NCBI RefSeq assembly: GCF_003014615.1
Contig: NZ_PYGI01000014.1
Location: forward strand, 1 to 64,000
Direction: 5' to 3'
DNA from: Marinobacterium halophilum
GTDB taxonomy: Bacteria > Pseudomonadota > Gammaproteobacteria > Pseudomonadales > Balneatricaceae
Length of the DNA: 64,000 nt
A program made the translations under genes and the position numbers. Below the pieces are notes generated by a model that did no database searches, was not told the origin of the DNA, and saw only the letters and a list, made by a program, of their open reading frames with translations. Positions 50,357 through 61,806 of this stretch are shown here, piece by piece. How positions within the stretch are numbered: position 1 is the stretch's first letter; each line of letters opens with the position of its first letter.

Positions 50357-52585
50357 TTACTTTTTGAAGCTGGCCAGGATCTGATTGAAGGTTGCGCTCG
50401 GGCACATGACCTTGAATACTTCGTCGAGGTTGACGTGGTAGTAGCCATCCAGGTCAGCCGGCTGTCCCTGTACAGCGTTCAGCTCGTCAACGATCTGCTG
50501 TTCGTTCTGAGTCAGAGCTTCAGCCAGCGGCTTGAACTCGGCTGCCAGGTCTGCATCGTCGGTCTGCGCAGCAACTTCCTGAGCCCAGTACATGGCCAGG
50601 TAGAAGTGGCTGCCACGGTTATCCAACTCGCCCGCTTTGCGTGACGGTGACTTGCCGTTTTCAAGCAGACGCTCGGTTGCTTTATCCAGTGCGGTTGCCA
50701 GTACCTTCGCACGGACATTGCCTTTCTTGATGCCCAGCTCTTCCAGAGACACGCCCAGTGCCAGGAACTCACCCAGTGAATCCCAACGCAGGTGGTTTTC
50801 CTGCATGACCTGCTGAACGTGTTTCGGTGCAGAACCGCCTGCGCCTGTTTCGTACATGCCGCCACCGGCCAGCATCGGTACGATAGACAGCATTTTTGCA
50901 GACGTGCCCAGCTCCATGATCGGGAACAGGTCGGTCAGGTAGTCACGCAGAACGTTACCGGTCACAGAGATAGTGTCCAGACCGCGAATCAGACGTTCCA
51001 TGGAAACACGGATCGCTTCGTTGTAGGACATGATGGAGATGTCGAGACCTTCTGTGTCGTGCTCTTTCAGGTACTCTTTGACTTTCTTGGTCAGCTCCAG
51101 ATCGTGCGCACGTTCCTGGTCCAGCCAGAAGATGGCCGGAGTATCGGACTGACGGGCACGGGTAACGGCCAGCTTGACCCAGTCGCGGATCGCCGCGTCT
51201 TTGGTCTGGCAGGCACGCCAGATATCGCCTTTTTCGACGTCGTGCTGCATCAGTACGTTGCCAGCTGCGTCGATAACACGCATGGTGCCGTCAACCTGGA
51301 TCTCGAACGTCTTGTCGTGGGAACCGTACTCTTCTGCTTTCATGGCCATCAGGCCGACGTTCGGTACAGTACCCATGGTGGTCGGGTCGAAAGCGCCGTT
51401 GGTTTTACAGAAGTTGATCATTTCCTGGTAGATGCGCGCATAGGTAGACTCAGGCATAACAGCCTTGGTGTCTTTCTGCTTGCCATCGCGGCCCCACATC
51501 TGACCGGAGTTGCGGATCATGGCCGGCATGGACGCATCAACGATTACGTCACTCGGGATGTGCAGGTTGGTGATACCTTTAACGGAGTCAACCATCGCCA
51601 TTTCCGGGCGGTGTTCGTAGCAAGCATGGATCGCTTCTTCGATTTCGTCCTGAGTCGACTGCGGCAGAGACTTGATCTTCTCGTAAACGCTGCTCATGCC
51701 GTTGTTGGGGTTAACACCGATTTCGTCGAACAGTTCACCGTATTTGTCGAATACTTCACGGTAGAAGACGCGTACCGCGTGACCGAATACGATCGGGTGA
51801 GAAACCTTCATCATGGTTGCTTTTACGTGCAGGGACCACATGATGCCGGCTTCTTTACAATCCTGCAGCGTTTCTTCGAAGAACGCGTCCATTGCCTTGG
51901 CGCTCATGAACATGCCGTCGAGGACTTCACCTTTTTCCAGGTGCAGTTCTTTCTTCACTTCCGGCTGGCCGCCCTTGGGGGTGAACTCGATGCGCACGTC
52001 AGTTGCATCAGCCATGGTGACGGACTGTTCGCTGGAGAAGAAGTCGCCGCCGCGCATGTAATCGGCGTGGGAGCGGGAAGACTTGCTCCACTTGCCCATG
52101 GAGTGCGGGAATTTGCGAGCGAAAGCTTTGACGGCAGCCGGTGCGCGGCGGTCAGAGTTGCCCTGGCGCAGTACCGGGTTTACCGCGCTGCCGAGGATGC
52201 CGGCGTAACGCGCCTTGGCTTCTTTTTCGGCATCAGTCTGTGCGTTTTCAATATAATCGGGGATGTCGTAACCCTGTCCCTGCAGCTCCTGAACGGCAGC
52301 ACGCAACTGCGGTACAGACGCACTGATGTTCGGCAGTTTGATGATGTTGGCTTCAGGATCTTTGGCCAGTTCGCCAAGGAATGCGAGACCGTCTTCAACG
52401 CGCTGTTCTTCAGTCAGGCGTTCGGGGAAGGCCGCGAGAATACGGGCAGCCAGAGAAATATCGCTCAGATCAACTTCGATATCGGCAGATGATGCGAAGG
52501 TGCGAATAATCGGCAGCAGTGATGCGGTCGCGAGTGCAGGAGCTTCATCGGTAAGGGTATAGATGATTTTTGATTTTGTAGACAT
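50357..52585 (-). CDS. icd: Monomeric NADP-dependent isocitrate dehydrogenase
   Basis: The 742-residue enzyme (idh type) decarboxylates isocitrate to 2-oxoglutarate. It is unrelated in size to the dimeric form of E. coli. Family stretches include [42 protein letters not shown] and [18 protein letters not shown]. With aceA in the same window it competes for isocitrate. The 5' untranslated region has a perfect 7-bp hairpin GGGTGAT / ATCACCC (52632-52650). Confidence 0.97.
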   Translation of the reverse strand: MSTKSKIIYTLTDEAPALATASLLPIIRTFASSADIEVDLSDISLAARILAAFPERLTEEQRVEDGLAFLGELAKDPEANIIKLPNISASVPQLRAAVQELQGQGYDIPDYIENAQTDAEKEAKARYAGILGSAVNPVLRQGNSDRRAPAAVKAFARKFPHSMGKWSKSSRSHADYMRGGDFFSSEQSVTMADATDVRIEFTPKGGQPEVKKELHLEKGEVLDGMFMSAKAMDAFFEETLQDCKEAGIMWSLHVKATMMKVSHPIVFGHAVRVFYREVFDKYGELFDEIGVNPNNGMSSVYEKIKSLPQSTQDEIEEAIHACYEHRPEMAMVDSVKGITNLHIPSDVIVDASMPAMIRNSGQMWGRDGKQKDTKAVMPESTYARIYQEMINFCKTNGAFDPTTMGTVPNVGLMAMKAEEYGSHDKTFEIQVDGTMRVIDAAGNVLMQHDVEKGDIWRACQTKDAAIRDWVKLAVTRARQSDTPAIFWLDQERAHDLELTKKVKEYLKEHDTEGLDISIMSYNEAIRVSMERLIRGLDTISVTGNVLRDYLTDLFPIMELGTSAKMLSIVPMLAGGGMYETGAGGSAPKHVQQVMQENHLRWDSLGEFLALGVSLEELGIKKGNVRAKVLATALDKATERLLENGKSPSRKAGELDNRGSHFYLAMYWAQEVAAQTDDADLAAEFKPLAEALTQNEQQIVDELNAVQGQPADLDGYYHVNLDEVFKVMCPSATFNQILASFKK

Positions 52586-52875
52586 GGTTTTCCCCGATAT
52601 GATTTATGGCTGGATTGCCAAGGGCTCGTTCGGGTGATGGATAATCACCCTGCGCAGTCCAGAAGAGCCTGGCGCTTGTAAATCGGCTACAAATTATAAA
52701 GCCTGAAGGGGGGATTTCATACCCGAGGAGTATCGACTTAGGGATAACGGACTGAAATTCGGTGCTTATTCGATGCAATGCAGTGTTGTAGTACAATGCC
52801 TCACATTTACTGTGTCATGTTGATTATAGTGGTGCATTAGTGTTCTCGTTTTAGCCAATCGTTTAAGGAAAAGTG
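52586..52875. other. Divergent icd/diguanylate cyclase promoter region
   Basis: About 290 bp, with the hairpin at 52632-52650 nearest icd. No other site is certain. Confidence 0.4.
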
Positions 52876-54375
52876 ATGCAAAACGATCTGCAGTCATGTC
52901 CCTACTGTGGAAACTCAGGGCTCCATGTTCAAGGGGGCAATGATCATGTTCACTTCATATGCTGCCCGAGCTGCGGTGGCCGTGGTCCGAATATGCCGAT
53001 TTCGACAGAGCCATCGATGTTGCCGCACCTGCAAAGCGATAGTCTGATGCACACGGTAATCAATGAAGCCCCCGACATTATCCTGTTGAAAGATTGGAAT
53101 GGACGTTTTTTGCTGTGTAATAGTGCGTTGGCGCGCCTGTATGGCAGTACACCTGAACAGATGGTCGGCAAGTCGGATGCAGACTTCAATCCTGACCAGG
53201 ATCAGGTACGTTTCTATCAGGAAAATATTCAGGCGGTGATGCGCAGTGGAGTAGTACAGATTATTGAAGAAACCTCTACTGATGTGGCAACCGGAGAGCC
53301 GCGTTATTTCCAGTCGATCAAAAAACCACTAAAACGACCCGATGGCAGCGACTGTATTTTGGTTATCGCGCACGACGTCACCGAGCTGAAACACGCATAC
53401 GCTCTGCTCGAACAAAAGGAAAAGCGCTACGACTACGCGATGGAGGCTGCGGGTGAAGGTATCTGGGATTGGGATATTCTGAATGACCGAGTTTTGCATA
53501 ACTACAAATGGTGCGAGCTGTTGGGGTTGGACGACGCACTGACGGAGCATCCCATGTCGGCCCTGGGCGTATTGATTCACCCGCAAGATCGGAATGGCAT
53601 GATGGCAACGGTACAGCAGGCGTTGGACGGTGATGGTACATATGCTCATGAACATCGCATGCTCCGAACCAGCGGAGAAGTGGTGTGGGTATATGACCGT
53701 GGCCGTGTGGTTGAATATGACGAGGCCGTGCAGCCACGGCGTATGGTCGGTAGCATTAGCGATATCACGGCACGCAAGATGGCCGAGCGTCGTCTGGAAG
53801 AAGCCAGTCAGCAGGTGACGCAGGCCAATGAGCAGCTGGAGAAGTTGGTGGCCGAGCGTACCGCGGAGTTGGCTAAGGCCAATCGAGAGCTGCAGATATT
53901 GGCTAGGCGAGATGCCCTGACCGGTGTTGGTAACCGATTGCAGCTGGAGGAATGGCTGTTCGGGTTGAGCCGTGATCGTTCTGCTGTTGTCATTATGCTG
54001 GACATTGATCATTTCAAACGCATTAACGACCGCTACGGGCACAAGATGGGTGATCGGGTGCTGAAGACCGTGGCGCAGTGTCTGACTGAGCATGTACGCC
54101 GCGACGATCTGGTTGCGCGAATGGGTGGAGAAGAGTTCCTGCTGGTGCTGACAGGAGTTGATATGAATCAGGCACTGGCAGTTGTTGAAAAACTACGCGC
54201 CCATATTGAAACTCTTGATATGTTGCCGGAAGCCGATCAACACATTACAGCCAGTTTTGGCGTGGCAACCCTGTCTGATAATGATTTTGACCATGCGATG
54301 GCACGTGCGGATGAGGCGTTGTATGAAGCCAAGCACCGGGGACGCAACCGGGTAGTCGCGTCCCCTTTGGGTTAG
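52876..54375 (+). CDS. Diguanylate cyclase with N-terminal zinc ribbon and two PAS domains
   Basis: The 499-residue protein makes cyclic di-GMP from two GTP. It starts with two CxxC pairs (C8-C11, C30-C33), a zinc-ribbon-like segment. Two PAS domains follow (about 58-175 and 178-300), then a coiled coil (about 300-345) and a GGDEF domain. The active-site signature is GGEEF (417-421). An RxxD product-inhibition site (RRDD, 408-411) precedes it by five residues. The zinc ribbon at the start is unusual for this layout. ATG 52876 follows AAGGAAAAG. Its stop overlaps the metH stop by 3 bp (convergent). Confidence 0.9.
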   Translation: MQNDLQSCPYCGNSGLHVQGGNDHVHFICCPSCGGRGPNMPISTEPSMLPHLQSDSLMHTVINEAPDIILLKDWNGRFLLCNSALARLYGSTPEQMVGKSDADFNPDQDQVRFYQENIQAVMRSGVVQIIEETSTDVATGEPRYFQSIKKPLKRPDGSDCILVIAHDVTELKHAYALLEQKEKRYDYAMEAAGEGIWDWDILNDRVLHNYKWCELLGLDDALTEHPMSALGVLIHPQDRNGMMATVQQALDGDGTYAHEHRMLRTSGEVVWVYDRGRVVEYDEAVQPRRMVGSISDITARKMAERRLEEASQQVTQANEQLEKLVAERTAELAKANRELQILARRDALTGVGNRLQLEEWLFGLSRDRSAVVIMLDIDHFKRINDRYGHKMGDRVLKTVAQCLTEHVRRDDLVARMGGEEFLLVLTGVDMNQALAVVEKLRAHIETLDMLPEADQHITASFGVATLSDNDFDHAMARADEALYEAKHRGRNRVVASPLG

Positions 54376-57300
54376 CCTTGCTCCGGCTCGTAGCCCAGGT
54401 TGGGTGCCAGCCAGCGTTCGGCCTCGTCCATGCTCATGCCTTTGCGTTTGGCATAACTTTCTACCTGATCTTCACTGATCTTGGCTACTCCGAAATAGCG
54501 CGACTCGGGATGACTGAAGTACCAGCCACTGACCGCTGCGGTTGGCAGCATGGCAAAGCTGTCGGTCAACGTCATACCGATATTATGTTCGACATCCAGT
54601 AGCTCCCACAATAAAGCTTTCTCGGTGTGATCTGGGCACGCCGGATAACCGGGGGCGGGACGAATACCCTGGTATTGCTCGCGGATAAGCGCTTCGTTAT
54701 CGAGCGTTTCGTTGCTGGCATAGCCCCAGAATTCGGTCCGCACTCGCTGGTGCAAGCGTTCGGCAAAGGCTTCGGCCAAACGGTCAGCCAGTGCCTTGAT
54801 CATGATGCTGTTGTAGTCGTCATGATCGTCTTCGTACTGTTTGACCCACTTGTCGATACCGATGCCAGCCGTCACGGCAAAGGCACCAATGTAATCCTGC
54901 ACGCCGGAATCCTTCGGTGCAACATAGTCACTGAGGCAGTGGTTGTAACGGCCTTCGATCTTCTGTGTCTGCTGGCGCAGGTGGTGAACTTTCATTCGCA
55001 CCTGATCGCGGCTGTCATCGGTATATACTTCGATGTCATCAAAGCCTGTGCTGTTGGCCGGGAAGAGGCCGAATACACCGCGTGCACGCAGCTTCTTGTT
55101 GTCGATAATATCGCGCAGCATCAATTTGGCATCTTCAAACAGCTTGCGCGCTTCTTCGCCCACGACTTCATCGTCCAGAATGCGCGGGAAGCGGCCAGCC
55201 AACTCCCAGGACTGGAAGAAAGGTGTCCAATCAATGCACTGGCTTAAATCTTCCAGGTCGTAGTCCTCGAATACATGCAGGCCCGGTTGCAGAGGCTGAG
55301 GTGCGGTATAGCCGTCCCATTCAATCGGATGACGGTTAGCGCGTGCAGCTTCCAGGGTAACGCGGCGCTGATCATGCTGGCGTGCCGCATGACGTTCACG
55401 TACTGACTGATATTCTTCCTTTATCTCTTTGATAAAGCTTTCTTTTTTGCTTGCCGAAAGCAGGGCTGATGCAACACCAACCGAACGTGAAGCGTTGGTT
55501 ACATGCACCACTTGGTTGTTCTTGTAGTTGGGTTCGATTTTGACCGCCGTATGCGCTTTGGAGGTAGTGGCACCACCAATCATCAATGGCAGATCAAACC
55601 CCTGACGCTGCATTTCCTTGGCGACATGGACCATTTCATCCAGTGACGGGGTGATGAGTCCGGAAAGGCCAATGATGTCGGCATTGGTTTCCCGCGCGGT
55701 TTGCAGAATTTTTTCGGCGGAGACCATCACGCCAAGGTCAACGATTTCAAAGTTGTTGCATTGGAGTACCACGCCGACGATGTTCTTGCCGATATCGTGT
55801 ACGTCACCTTTTACCGTGGCCATGACAACTTTGCCGGCCGAGCTGCTCTCGTTATCGGCTTTTTCCTCTTCGATGAACGGCATCAGGTAGGCCACGGCCT
55901 TTTTCATCACGCGAGCGGATTTGACCACCTGCGGCAGAAACATTTTGCCGGCTCCGAACAGGTCACCCACGATGCCCATGCCGTCCATCAGCGGGCCTTC
56001 AATCACCTGCAGCGGGCGATCGAAATTATGACGGCATTCCTCCACATCATCTTCAACATAATCGGCGATGCCTTTGACCAGTGCGTGGGACAGGCGTTTG
56101 TTGACTTCCCAGCTGCGCCACTCCAGATCCTGTTTGACCGATGATTCGGACGCGCCGCCACGGTATTTTTCCGCCAGTTCGAGCATGCGCTCGGTGCCGT
56201 CTTCGCGACGGTTGAGGACGATGTCTTCAACATGCTCACGCAGGTCTTCCGGCAGATCGTCGTAGATCGCCAGCTGGCCAGCGTTGACGATGCCCATGTC
56301 CATGCCGCGCTGGATGGCGTGGTACAGGAATACGCAATGAATCGCTTCACGTACCTTGTCATTGCCACGGAAGGAGAAGGACACGTTGGAGACACCGCCG
56401 GAAATCTTTGCGTAAGGCAGATGCTGCTTGATCCATCCGGTCGCATTGATGAAATCGTTGGCGTAGTTATTGTGCTCTTCAATACCGGTCGCAATGGCAA
56501 AGATGTTGGGGTCGAAGATGATGTCTTCAGGCGGGAAGCCGACCTTGTCGACCAGCACTCGATAGGAGCGTTCACAGATCTCGATCTTGCGTTCATAGGT
56601 ATCGGCCTGGCCGGTCTCATCAAATGCCATCACCACAACAGCGGCACCGTAGTGACGAATCTTGCGTGCCTGAGCGATGAAGTTCTCTTCGCCTTCCTTC
56701 AGGCTGATGGAGTTGACGACTCCCTTGCCCTGAATGCGCTTGAGGCCTTCTTCCATGACATGCCACTTGGACGAGTCGAGCATGATCGGGACACGGGAGA
56801 TGTCAGGCTCGGAAGCGATCAGATTGAGGAAGCGGTTCATGGCCGCTTCTGAATCCAGCATCCCTTCATCCATGTTGATATCGATGATCTGGGCACCGTT
56901 TTCAACCTGCTGGCGCGCAACGTCAAGCGCGGTCTCGTAATCACCTTCCTTGATCAGACGGCGAAACTTGGCCGACCCGGTGACGTTGGTACGTTCGCCC
57001 ACGTTGACAAACAGAGTGTCTGCGCCAATGTTCATCGGCTCAAGGCCGGATAAGCGGCACTCGACAGCGATGTCTGGAATGGTGCGCGGTGCCTGGTCGA
57101 GCAGGGCTTCGCGGATGACACGAATGTGTTCAGGTGTACTGCCACAGCAGCCGCCGACAATATTGACGAAGCCGGACTGTGCCCACTCGCGAATCTCTTC
57201 GGCCATCTGCTCGGGGGTTTCGTCATAGCCGCCGAACGCATTCGGCAGTCCCGCATTGGGGTGTACGGAAACATAGGTATCGGCTACGCGGGACAGCTCG

Positions 57301-58094
57301 CCAACATACTGGCGCAGCTCTTTTGGTCCCAGGGCACAGTTCAGACCAATACTGATTGGGCGCGCATGGCGTACGGAGTTCCAAAACGCCTCGGTTGTTT
57401 GGCCTGACAACGTACGGCCGGAGGCATCGGTAATGGTGCCCGAAATCATCACCGGCAGGCGGATCTGATGCTGCTCGAAGTAGTATTCGATCGCATAGAT
57501 GGCCGCCTTGGCGTTAAGCGTATCGAAGATGGTTTCGATCAACAGGATATCGGTACCGCCTTCAATCAAGGCATCGATGGATTCCGTGTATGCTTCAACC
57601 AGCTCATCAAAGGTAACGTTGCGGAAGCCGGGGTCGTTTACATCCGGGGAGATGGTTGCGGTGCGGTTGGTTGGGCCAAGAACACCGGCAACATACCGCG
57701 GCCGATTCGGAGTCTGAGCCGACACTGCATCAGCGGCCTCGCGTGCCAGACGAGCGGCAGCGACGTTAATCTCGCGGCTCAGCGCTTCCATCTCGTAATC
57801 GGCCATGGCGATACGCGTAGCGTTGAACGTGTTGGTTTCAATAATATCGGCACCGGCCTCAAGGTAGGCCGTATGGATGTCGCGGATCATATCCGGCTGG
57901 GTCAGAACCAGCAGGTCATTGTTGCCTCTGACATCCAGATGCCAATCGGCAAAACGCTCACCACGATAATCCGCTTCGGACAACTGGCGCTCCTGGATCA
58001 TGGTACCCATACCGCCATCGAGCATCAAAATACGTTGGTTCAGAGCATGACTGAGCTGTGCGTGCAGATTATTGTCGTTCACGTGTACATCCAT
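54372..58094 (-). CDS. metH: Cobalamin-dependent methionine synthase
   Basis: The 1240-residue enzyme transfers the methyl of methyltetrahydrofolate to homocysteine. Four modules in order: homocysteine-binding (residues 20-350, with zinc cysteines in LNCALGP and [10 protein letters not shown]), pterin-binding (about 370-640, [17 protein letters not shown]), cobalamin-binding (about 660-900, [14 protein letters not shown] histidine ligand) and the S-adenosylmethionine activation domain (about 900-1240). It is slightly longer than E. coli MetH. The start at 58094 has only a weak ribosome-binding site; an ATG at 58163 would add 23 residues. No cobalamin or SAH riboswitch is seen upstream. Confidence 0.96.
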   Translation of the reverse strand: MDVHVNDNNLHAQLSHALNQRILMLDGGMGTMIQERQLSEADYRGERFADWHLDVRGNNDLLVLTQPDMIRDIHTAYLEAGADIIETNTFNATRIAMADYEMEALSREINVAAARLAREAADAVSAQTPNRPRYVAGVLGPTNRTATISPDVNDPGFRNVTFDELVEAYTESIDALIEGGTDILLIETIFDTLNAKAAIYAIEYYFEQHQIRLPVMISGTITDASGRTLSGQTTEAFWNSVRHARPISIGLNCALGPKELRQYVGELSRVADTYVSVHPNAGLPNAFGGYDETPEQMAEEIREWAQSGFVNIVGGCCGSTPEHIRVIREALLDQAPRTIPDIAVECRLSGLEPMNIGADTLFVNVGERTNVTGSAKFRRLIKEGDYETALDVARQQVENGAQIIDINMDEGMLDSEAAMNRFLNLIASEPDISRVPIMLDSSKWHVMEEGLKRIQGKGVVNSISLKEGEENFIAQARKIRHYGAAVVVMAFDETGQADTYERKIEICERSYRVLVDKVGFPPEDIIFDPNIFAIATGIEEHNNYANDFINATGWIKQHLPYAKISGGVSNVSFSFRGNDKVREAIHCVFLYHAIQRGMDMGIVNAGQLAIYDDLPEDLREHVEDIVLNRREDGTERMLELAEKYRGGASESSVKQDLEWRSWEVNKRLSHALVKGIADYVEDDVEECRHNFDRPLQVIEGPLMDGMGIVGDLFGAGKMFLPQVVKSARVMKKAVAYLMPFIEEEKADNESSSAGKVVMATVKGDVHDIGKNIVGVVLQCNNFEIVDLGVMVSAEKILQTARETNADIIGLSGLITPSLDEMVHVAKEMQRQGFDLPLMIGGATTSKAHTAVKIEPNYKNNQVVHVTNASRSVGVASALLSASKKESFIKEIKEEYQSVRERHAARQHDQRRVTLEAARANRHPIEWDGYTAPQPLQPGLHVFEDYDLEDLSQCIDWTPFFQSWELAGRFPRILDDEVVGEEARKLFEDAKLMLRDIIDNKKLRARGVFGLFPANSTGFDDIEVYTDDSRDQVRMKVHHLRQQTQKIEGRYNHCLSDYVAPKDSGVQDYIGAFAVTAGIGIDKWVKQYEDDHDDYNSIMIKALADRLAEAFAERLHQRVRTEFWGYASNETLDNEALIREQYQGIRPAPGYPACPDHTEKALLWELLDVEHNIGMTLTDSFAMLPTAAVSGWYFSHPESRYFGVAKISEDQVESYAKRKGMSMDEAERWLAPNLGYEPEQG

Positions 58095-58500
58095 TGAGTG
58101 AGCTTTTTTAGAGAGGGCATATTGTAGTCTAAACATAAGGCGTTTTGCCTGAGGGCTGATCATGCACTATTGAAAATATTTAAAGATTGTTGCGCTGTAG
58201 AGGTTTTGTGGCTGTTTTTTTGCGGTTACGGGTTTGTCCTGAGTGCAAAACCACCCATGTCGACACTTTTTGCATCTCTGAGTTGCACGGAGATTTTACA
58301 ACTCATACTAAAGTTGTTGGATGTTAGCTTAAGTGTTTGTTAACAAATAAGATATTGTCGTGACCTGTGATCACTCTAAGCCTTTTGTCGTAGTTTACTC
58401 TGCACCAACTTTCGTTAGAGTCCTGAGTTAATGACCTAAAGTGTCAACAATAAAAAGCCCTTCTGGAATGACCACACACCGAAAGTTAGAGGATGCTGCA
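58095..58500. other. Divergent metH/prpE region
   Basis: About 400 bp. It contains a perfect 12-bp palindrome TTTGTTAACAAA (58336-58347) and inverted TGCAAAA / TTTTGCA copies around 58250-58275. No riboswitch box is recognised. Confidence 0.45.
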
Positions 58501-60183
58501 ATGACGTATCATGCAGAGTACAGCAAATCTGTCGAAACCCCTGAGCTGTTCTGGGCGGAAAAGGCGGCGGAACTGCCCTGGTTCAAGCAGCCGGTACAGA
58601 TTTTGTCCAAGGATGAAAACGGTATTGATCGCTGGTTTGCTGATGGTGAAATGAATACAGCCTATATGGCACTGGATCACCATGTCGAAAATGGCCGTGC
58701 CGATCAGGCAGCCGTCATTTATGATTCGCCGGTGGCCAACAGTAAGCGGGTGATTACATATCGTGAGCTGCGTGATCAGGTTGCCCGCTTTGCCGGTGTG
58801 CTCAAGGCGCAGGGTGTGGAGAAGGGCGATCGTGTCGTTATCTACATGCCGATGGTGCCTGAAGCGCTTGTTGCCATGTATGCCGTTGCCCGTTTGGGTG
58901 CGATTCACTCGGTTGTATTCGGTGGTTTTGCGCCGCACGAGCTAGCGGTGCGCATTGAAGATGCCGAACCTAAAGTAATCGTAACGGCGTCTTGCGGTCT
59001 TGAGGTCTCCAAGGTCATTGAATACAAGCCGATGCTGGATGAAGCGATCGAGCAGTCCGTTCATAAACCGACCGCCTGCATTGTACTGCAGCGGCCGCAA
59101 GTGAAGGCCGAGTTGATCGAAGGGCGTGACCTTGACTGGGAAACAGCCGTTGCCACTGCTGAACCAGCTGACTGCGTGCCGGTCAAAGGCACCGATCCGC
59201 TGTATATCCTGTATACCTCAGGTACCACCGGCAAGCCCAAGGGTGTTGTCCGTGACAATGGTGGCCATGCGGCTGCATTGCACTACTCAATGAAGGCAAT
59301 CTACAACATTGATGCGGGTGATGTGTTCCTGGCGGCGTCTGACGTGGGCTGGGTAGTAGGCCATTCTTATATCGTATATGCGCCGCTGCTGGCGGGTGCA
59401 ACCACGATCGTCTACGAAGGCAAGCCCGTACGTACACCGGATGCTGGCGCTTTCTGGCGTCTGTGTGAAGAGTACAAGATCAAGGCGTTGTTTGCGGCCC
59501 CGACGGCGTTCCGTGCGATCAAGAAAGAAGACCCCGAAGGTCTTCAGATCCAGAAGTATGACCTCTCCAATCTGGAGATCATCTTCATGGCCGGTGAGCG
59601 CCTTGACCCACCGACTTACCACTGGACCATTGAAAAAACCGGCAAGCCGGTTATCGATCATTGGTGGCAGACTGAAACCGGTTGGGCAATCTGTGGCAAC
59701 CTGATGGGTATCGAAGCAAAGGCTCCGAAGCCGGGTTCAGCCACGCTGCCGATTCCGGGCTTCAATGTGCAGATTCTGGACTCCGAAGGCAATGAACTGC
59801 CTGCCGGTGAGCAAGGCTCCATTGCTATCAAGTTGCCGCTGCCGCCAAGCTGTTTGCCGACGGTATGGAAAAATCATGAGCGTTTCCGTGCCGGTTACCT
59901 GTCCGATTTTCCGGGGTACTACACGTCGGGTGACGGAGGCTACAAGGATGAAGAGGGTTATGTCTTCATCATGGGGCGCACCGATGATGTGATCAATGTG
60001 GCGGGGCATCGCCTTTCAACCGGCGAGATGGAAGAGATTGTGGCGGATCATCCTGCCGTTGCCGAGTGCGCCGTCATTGGTATTAACGACAGCCTGAAAG
60101 GCCAGGCTCCGGTGGGCCTGGTACTGCTGAAGGATGGTGTCGATCTAAGCGCCATTCCAGGCCCGATCTACCCCAATATATAA
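58501..60183 (+). CDS. prpE: Propionyl-CoA synthetase, C-terminally truncated at dif
   Basis: The protein is a PrpE-type acyl-CoA synthetase: ILYTSGTTGKPKGVV (P-loop, about 236-250), DHWWQTETGWAICGN and TSGDGGYKDEEGYVFIMGRTDDVINVAGHR. It activates propionate for entry into central metabolism. It has 560 residues, about 65-70 fewer than typical PrpE (about 628), and lacks the C-terminal lid with the catalytic lysine block PKTRSGK. The last residues, AIPGPIYPNI, do not resemble the family. The stop TAA ends on the first base of dif. Activity is therefore doubtful. Start follows AGAGGA; the GTG at 58441 would add 20 residues. Confidence 0.9.
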   Translation: MTYHAEYSKSVETPELFWAEKAAELPWFKQPVQILSKDENGIDRWFADGEMNTAYMALDHHVENGRADQAAVIYDSPVANSKRVITYRELRDQVARFAGVLKAQGVEKGDRVVIYMPMVPEALVAMYAVARLGAIHSVVFGGFAPHELAVRIEDAEPKVIVTASCGLEVSKVIEYKPMLDEAIEQSVHKPTACIVLQRPQVKAELIEGRDLDWETAVATAEPADCVPVKGTDPLYILYTSGTTGKPKGVVRDNGGHAAALHYSMKAIYNIDAGDVFLAASDVGWVVGHSYIVYAPLLAGATTIVYEGKPVRTPDAGAFWRLCEEYKIKALFAAPTAFRAIKKEDPEGLQIQKYDLSNLEIIFMAGERLDPPTYHWTIEKTGKPVIDHWWQTETGWAICGNLMGIEAKAPKPGSATLPIPGFNVQILDSEGNELPAGEQGSIAIKLPLPPSCLPTVWKNHERFRAGYLSDFPGYYTSGDGGYKDEEGYVFIMGRTDDVINVAGHRLSTGEMEEIVADHPAVAECAVIGINDSLKGQAPVGLVLLKDGVDLSAIPGPIYPNI

Positions 60184-60210
60184 CTTCGCATAATGTATAT
60201 TATGTTAAAT
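60183..60210. other. XerCD dif site (chromosome dimer resolution)
   Basis: XerC arm ACTTCGCATAA, central hexamer TGTATA, XerD arm TTATGTTAAAT. The centre and XerD arm are identical to E. coli dif, and the XerC arm matches 8 of 11 bases (Pseudomonas-type TTCGCATAA). It lies between prpE and the reverse-strand gene ending at 60220. Confidence 0.93.
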
Positions 60211-60219
60211 TAAGTATTA

Positions 60220-60516
60220 TCATACGTAGTGTGTCTCCGTTGGGTTATCAAGATAATTGCAGATCAGCCCAGGATGCAGTTCGACCAGCTCTCGCGTGAG
60301 CTCTGACTGCACAACGAACATTTGATGACATGGTGACAGATCTGTCTTGGCCAGGACTTCATAGAGACGCCCTCTCGTAAGGACTTTGTGGTTGTGCTCG
60401 ATCAGATCAGCTTCGAGCTGAACCAGGCTGCCGACGGGGATGGCCATCCATAGCTGATGGGACTCCAATATCATCTCTGTCCCGATATCGACAACTTCGG
60501 GTTTGAGTGCGCACAT
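60220..60516 (-). CDS. Hypothetical protein next to dif
   Basis: The 98-residue protein begins MCALKPEVVDIGTEMILESH and is probably soluble. No family was recognised. The start follows GGTGAG. The stop lies only 10 bp from dif. It is 47 bp downstream of the response regulator on the same strand and may be co-transcribed. Confidence 0.65.
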   Translation of the reverse strand: MCALKPEVVDIGTEMILESHQLWMAIPVGSLVQLEADLIEHNHKVLTRGRLYEVLAKTDLSPCHQMFVVQSELTRELVELHPGLICNYLDNPTETHYV

Positions 60517-60563
60517 GGATGCTCACCTGCAAGCTAATGGTGTCTTCAGTATAGACTGTGTGT

Positions 60564-61238
60564 TTAGGTCTGAATCATTCCAATGCGCAGCGCCAGATGA
60601 ATGATCTCTGAGCCGTTATTGAGTTGCAGCTTACGCAGGATATTGGCCCGGTGCGCGTGGACGGTTTTGGGGCTTAAGAATACTGTTTCAGCGATGGCGT
60701 TGACGCTGCGACCTTCGGCCAATAGCGTGAAAACCTCAAGCTCGCGTCGTGTCAGTTGTGATATGGGTGAGCAATCAGGGCCACCTTCGGCTTCCTGGTT
60801 GATCTGATTACTGATCGATGACGAGAAGTATTTTCGGCCGGCATACACTTCACGGACAGCATGAACCAGTTCATTTTGAGCGCAGCGCTTGGTGACATAG
60901 CCTTGCACGCCAGCTTCGGCAACACGTGATGGATATGGACTGGCTTCCCAAATGGTCAGCACCAAAATGCGTGCGTTCGGATCACTGAGCATGATCCGCT
61001 TGATCGCATCCAATCCCCCTGTAGTCGACGAAGCCTCAGGGGTATCCTGATCCGCCGGCATGGCAAGATCCATCACAACAACATCCGGCTTGACGCTGCG
61101 GTACAGATCAACCGCCTGGCTGCCATTCTCGGCCTCGGCAACGATCTCCATATCTGCTTCTTTGAGTAACATGTGCTGGAAACCGGCCCGCACAATCGAG
61201 TGATCGTCTACCAGTAAGATGCGGATCTTTTTGCTCAT
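60564..61238 (-). CDS. NarL/FixJ-family response regulator
   Basis: The 224-residue protein has a receiver domain (phosphoacceptor Asp57 in VVVMDLAMP; acidic DD at 11-12) and a C-terminal LuxR-type helix-turn-helix (about 158-220: LTRRELEVFTLLAEGRSVNAIA, SPKTVHAHRANILRKL). An unusual insert, ADQDTPEASSTTGG, follows the Asp57 loop. No histidine kinase is nearby, so it is an orphan; its signal is unknown. Confidence 0.9.
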   Translation of the reverse strand: MSKKIRILLVDDHSIVRAGFQHMLLKEADMEIVAEAENGSQAVDLYRSVKPDVVVMDLAMPADQDTPEASSTTGGLDAIKRIMLSDPNARILVLTIWEASPYPSRVAEAGVQGYVTKRCAQNELVHAVREVYAGRKYFSSSISNQINQEAEGGPDCSPISQLTRRELEVFTLLAEGRSVNAIAETVFLSPKTVHAHRANILRKLQLNNGSEIIHLALRIGMIQT

Positions 61239-61316
61239 TACGCTGCCTCATCAAATATGACTGAGAGGTTAACAGATTGGTTGCACCTCCTCACTCAAGA
61301 TGCATTACCTTTTGGT

Positions 61317-61754
61317 CTAGTCCTGCAGGCTCTCGGCACCACGATAGACACCGGAGGTATCCAGATCGACGGCTTCGGCAGAGAGACCGTTGCCATTATC
61401 AAGGTGAGCCGGTATAGCGACCAGGTCATCGCTGAAGCCGATAAGCCTTATGCCCTCTTTTTCACAATGAGCCAATACCTTCTCCAGGGCTTTCAATACC
61501 GCTTCCTGGCGATCAGTGAAACGGTCGAGCTGTACGTCGTCCACCCGTTTCCGGCTGGTAACTGTTCGCAACACGTAATCAGAGCTGTCCAGTAACTGGA
61601 TGGTGAGGCCTGGCAGCTTTTCACGTATCAGTACAGCCTTCACCACTTCGAACAGTGCAACATCACTACAGCTGACGACATCGCCGAGGCGACAGGCTTT
61701 CAAGCGCTCGGTAACATCCTGAATCTTACTGTCCGAACTTAGATAAAACTCCAT
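61317..61754 (-). CDS. Hypothetical protein
   Basis: The 145-residue soluble-looking protein begins MEFYLSSDSKIQDVTERLKACR. No family was recognised. Ribosome-binding site AAGG precedes the start. It lies 78 bp upstream of the response regulator gene and on the same strand, hence a possible operon with it. Confidence 0.65.
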   Translation of the reverse strand: MEFYLSSDSKIQDVTERLKACRLGDVVSCSDVALFEVVKAVLIREKLPGLTIQLLDSSDYVLRTVTSRKRVDDVQLDRFTDRQEAVLKALEKVLAHCEKEGIRLIGFSDDLVAIPAHLDNGNGLSAEAVDLDTSGVYRGAESLQD

Positions 61755-61806
61755 ATATTCATAACCTTATGGCTTTAAAGGCATGTGCTGCGTGAATATC
61801 TTCAAT

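Noticed and set aside
50792-52492. Long + strand reading frame opposite icd
   Set aside because: Antisense shadow of a recognisable isocitrate dehydrogenase.
58095-58440. Cobalamin, SAM or SAH riboswitch before metH
   Set aside because: No B12 box or other conserved aptamer core was found on the reverse strand; only short hairpins.
60179-60191. Resemblance of ATAACTTCGCATA to one arm of loxP
   Set aside because: The second arm and spacer do not match loxP. The 28 bases are explained better by the XerCD dif site.
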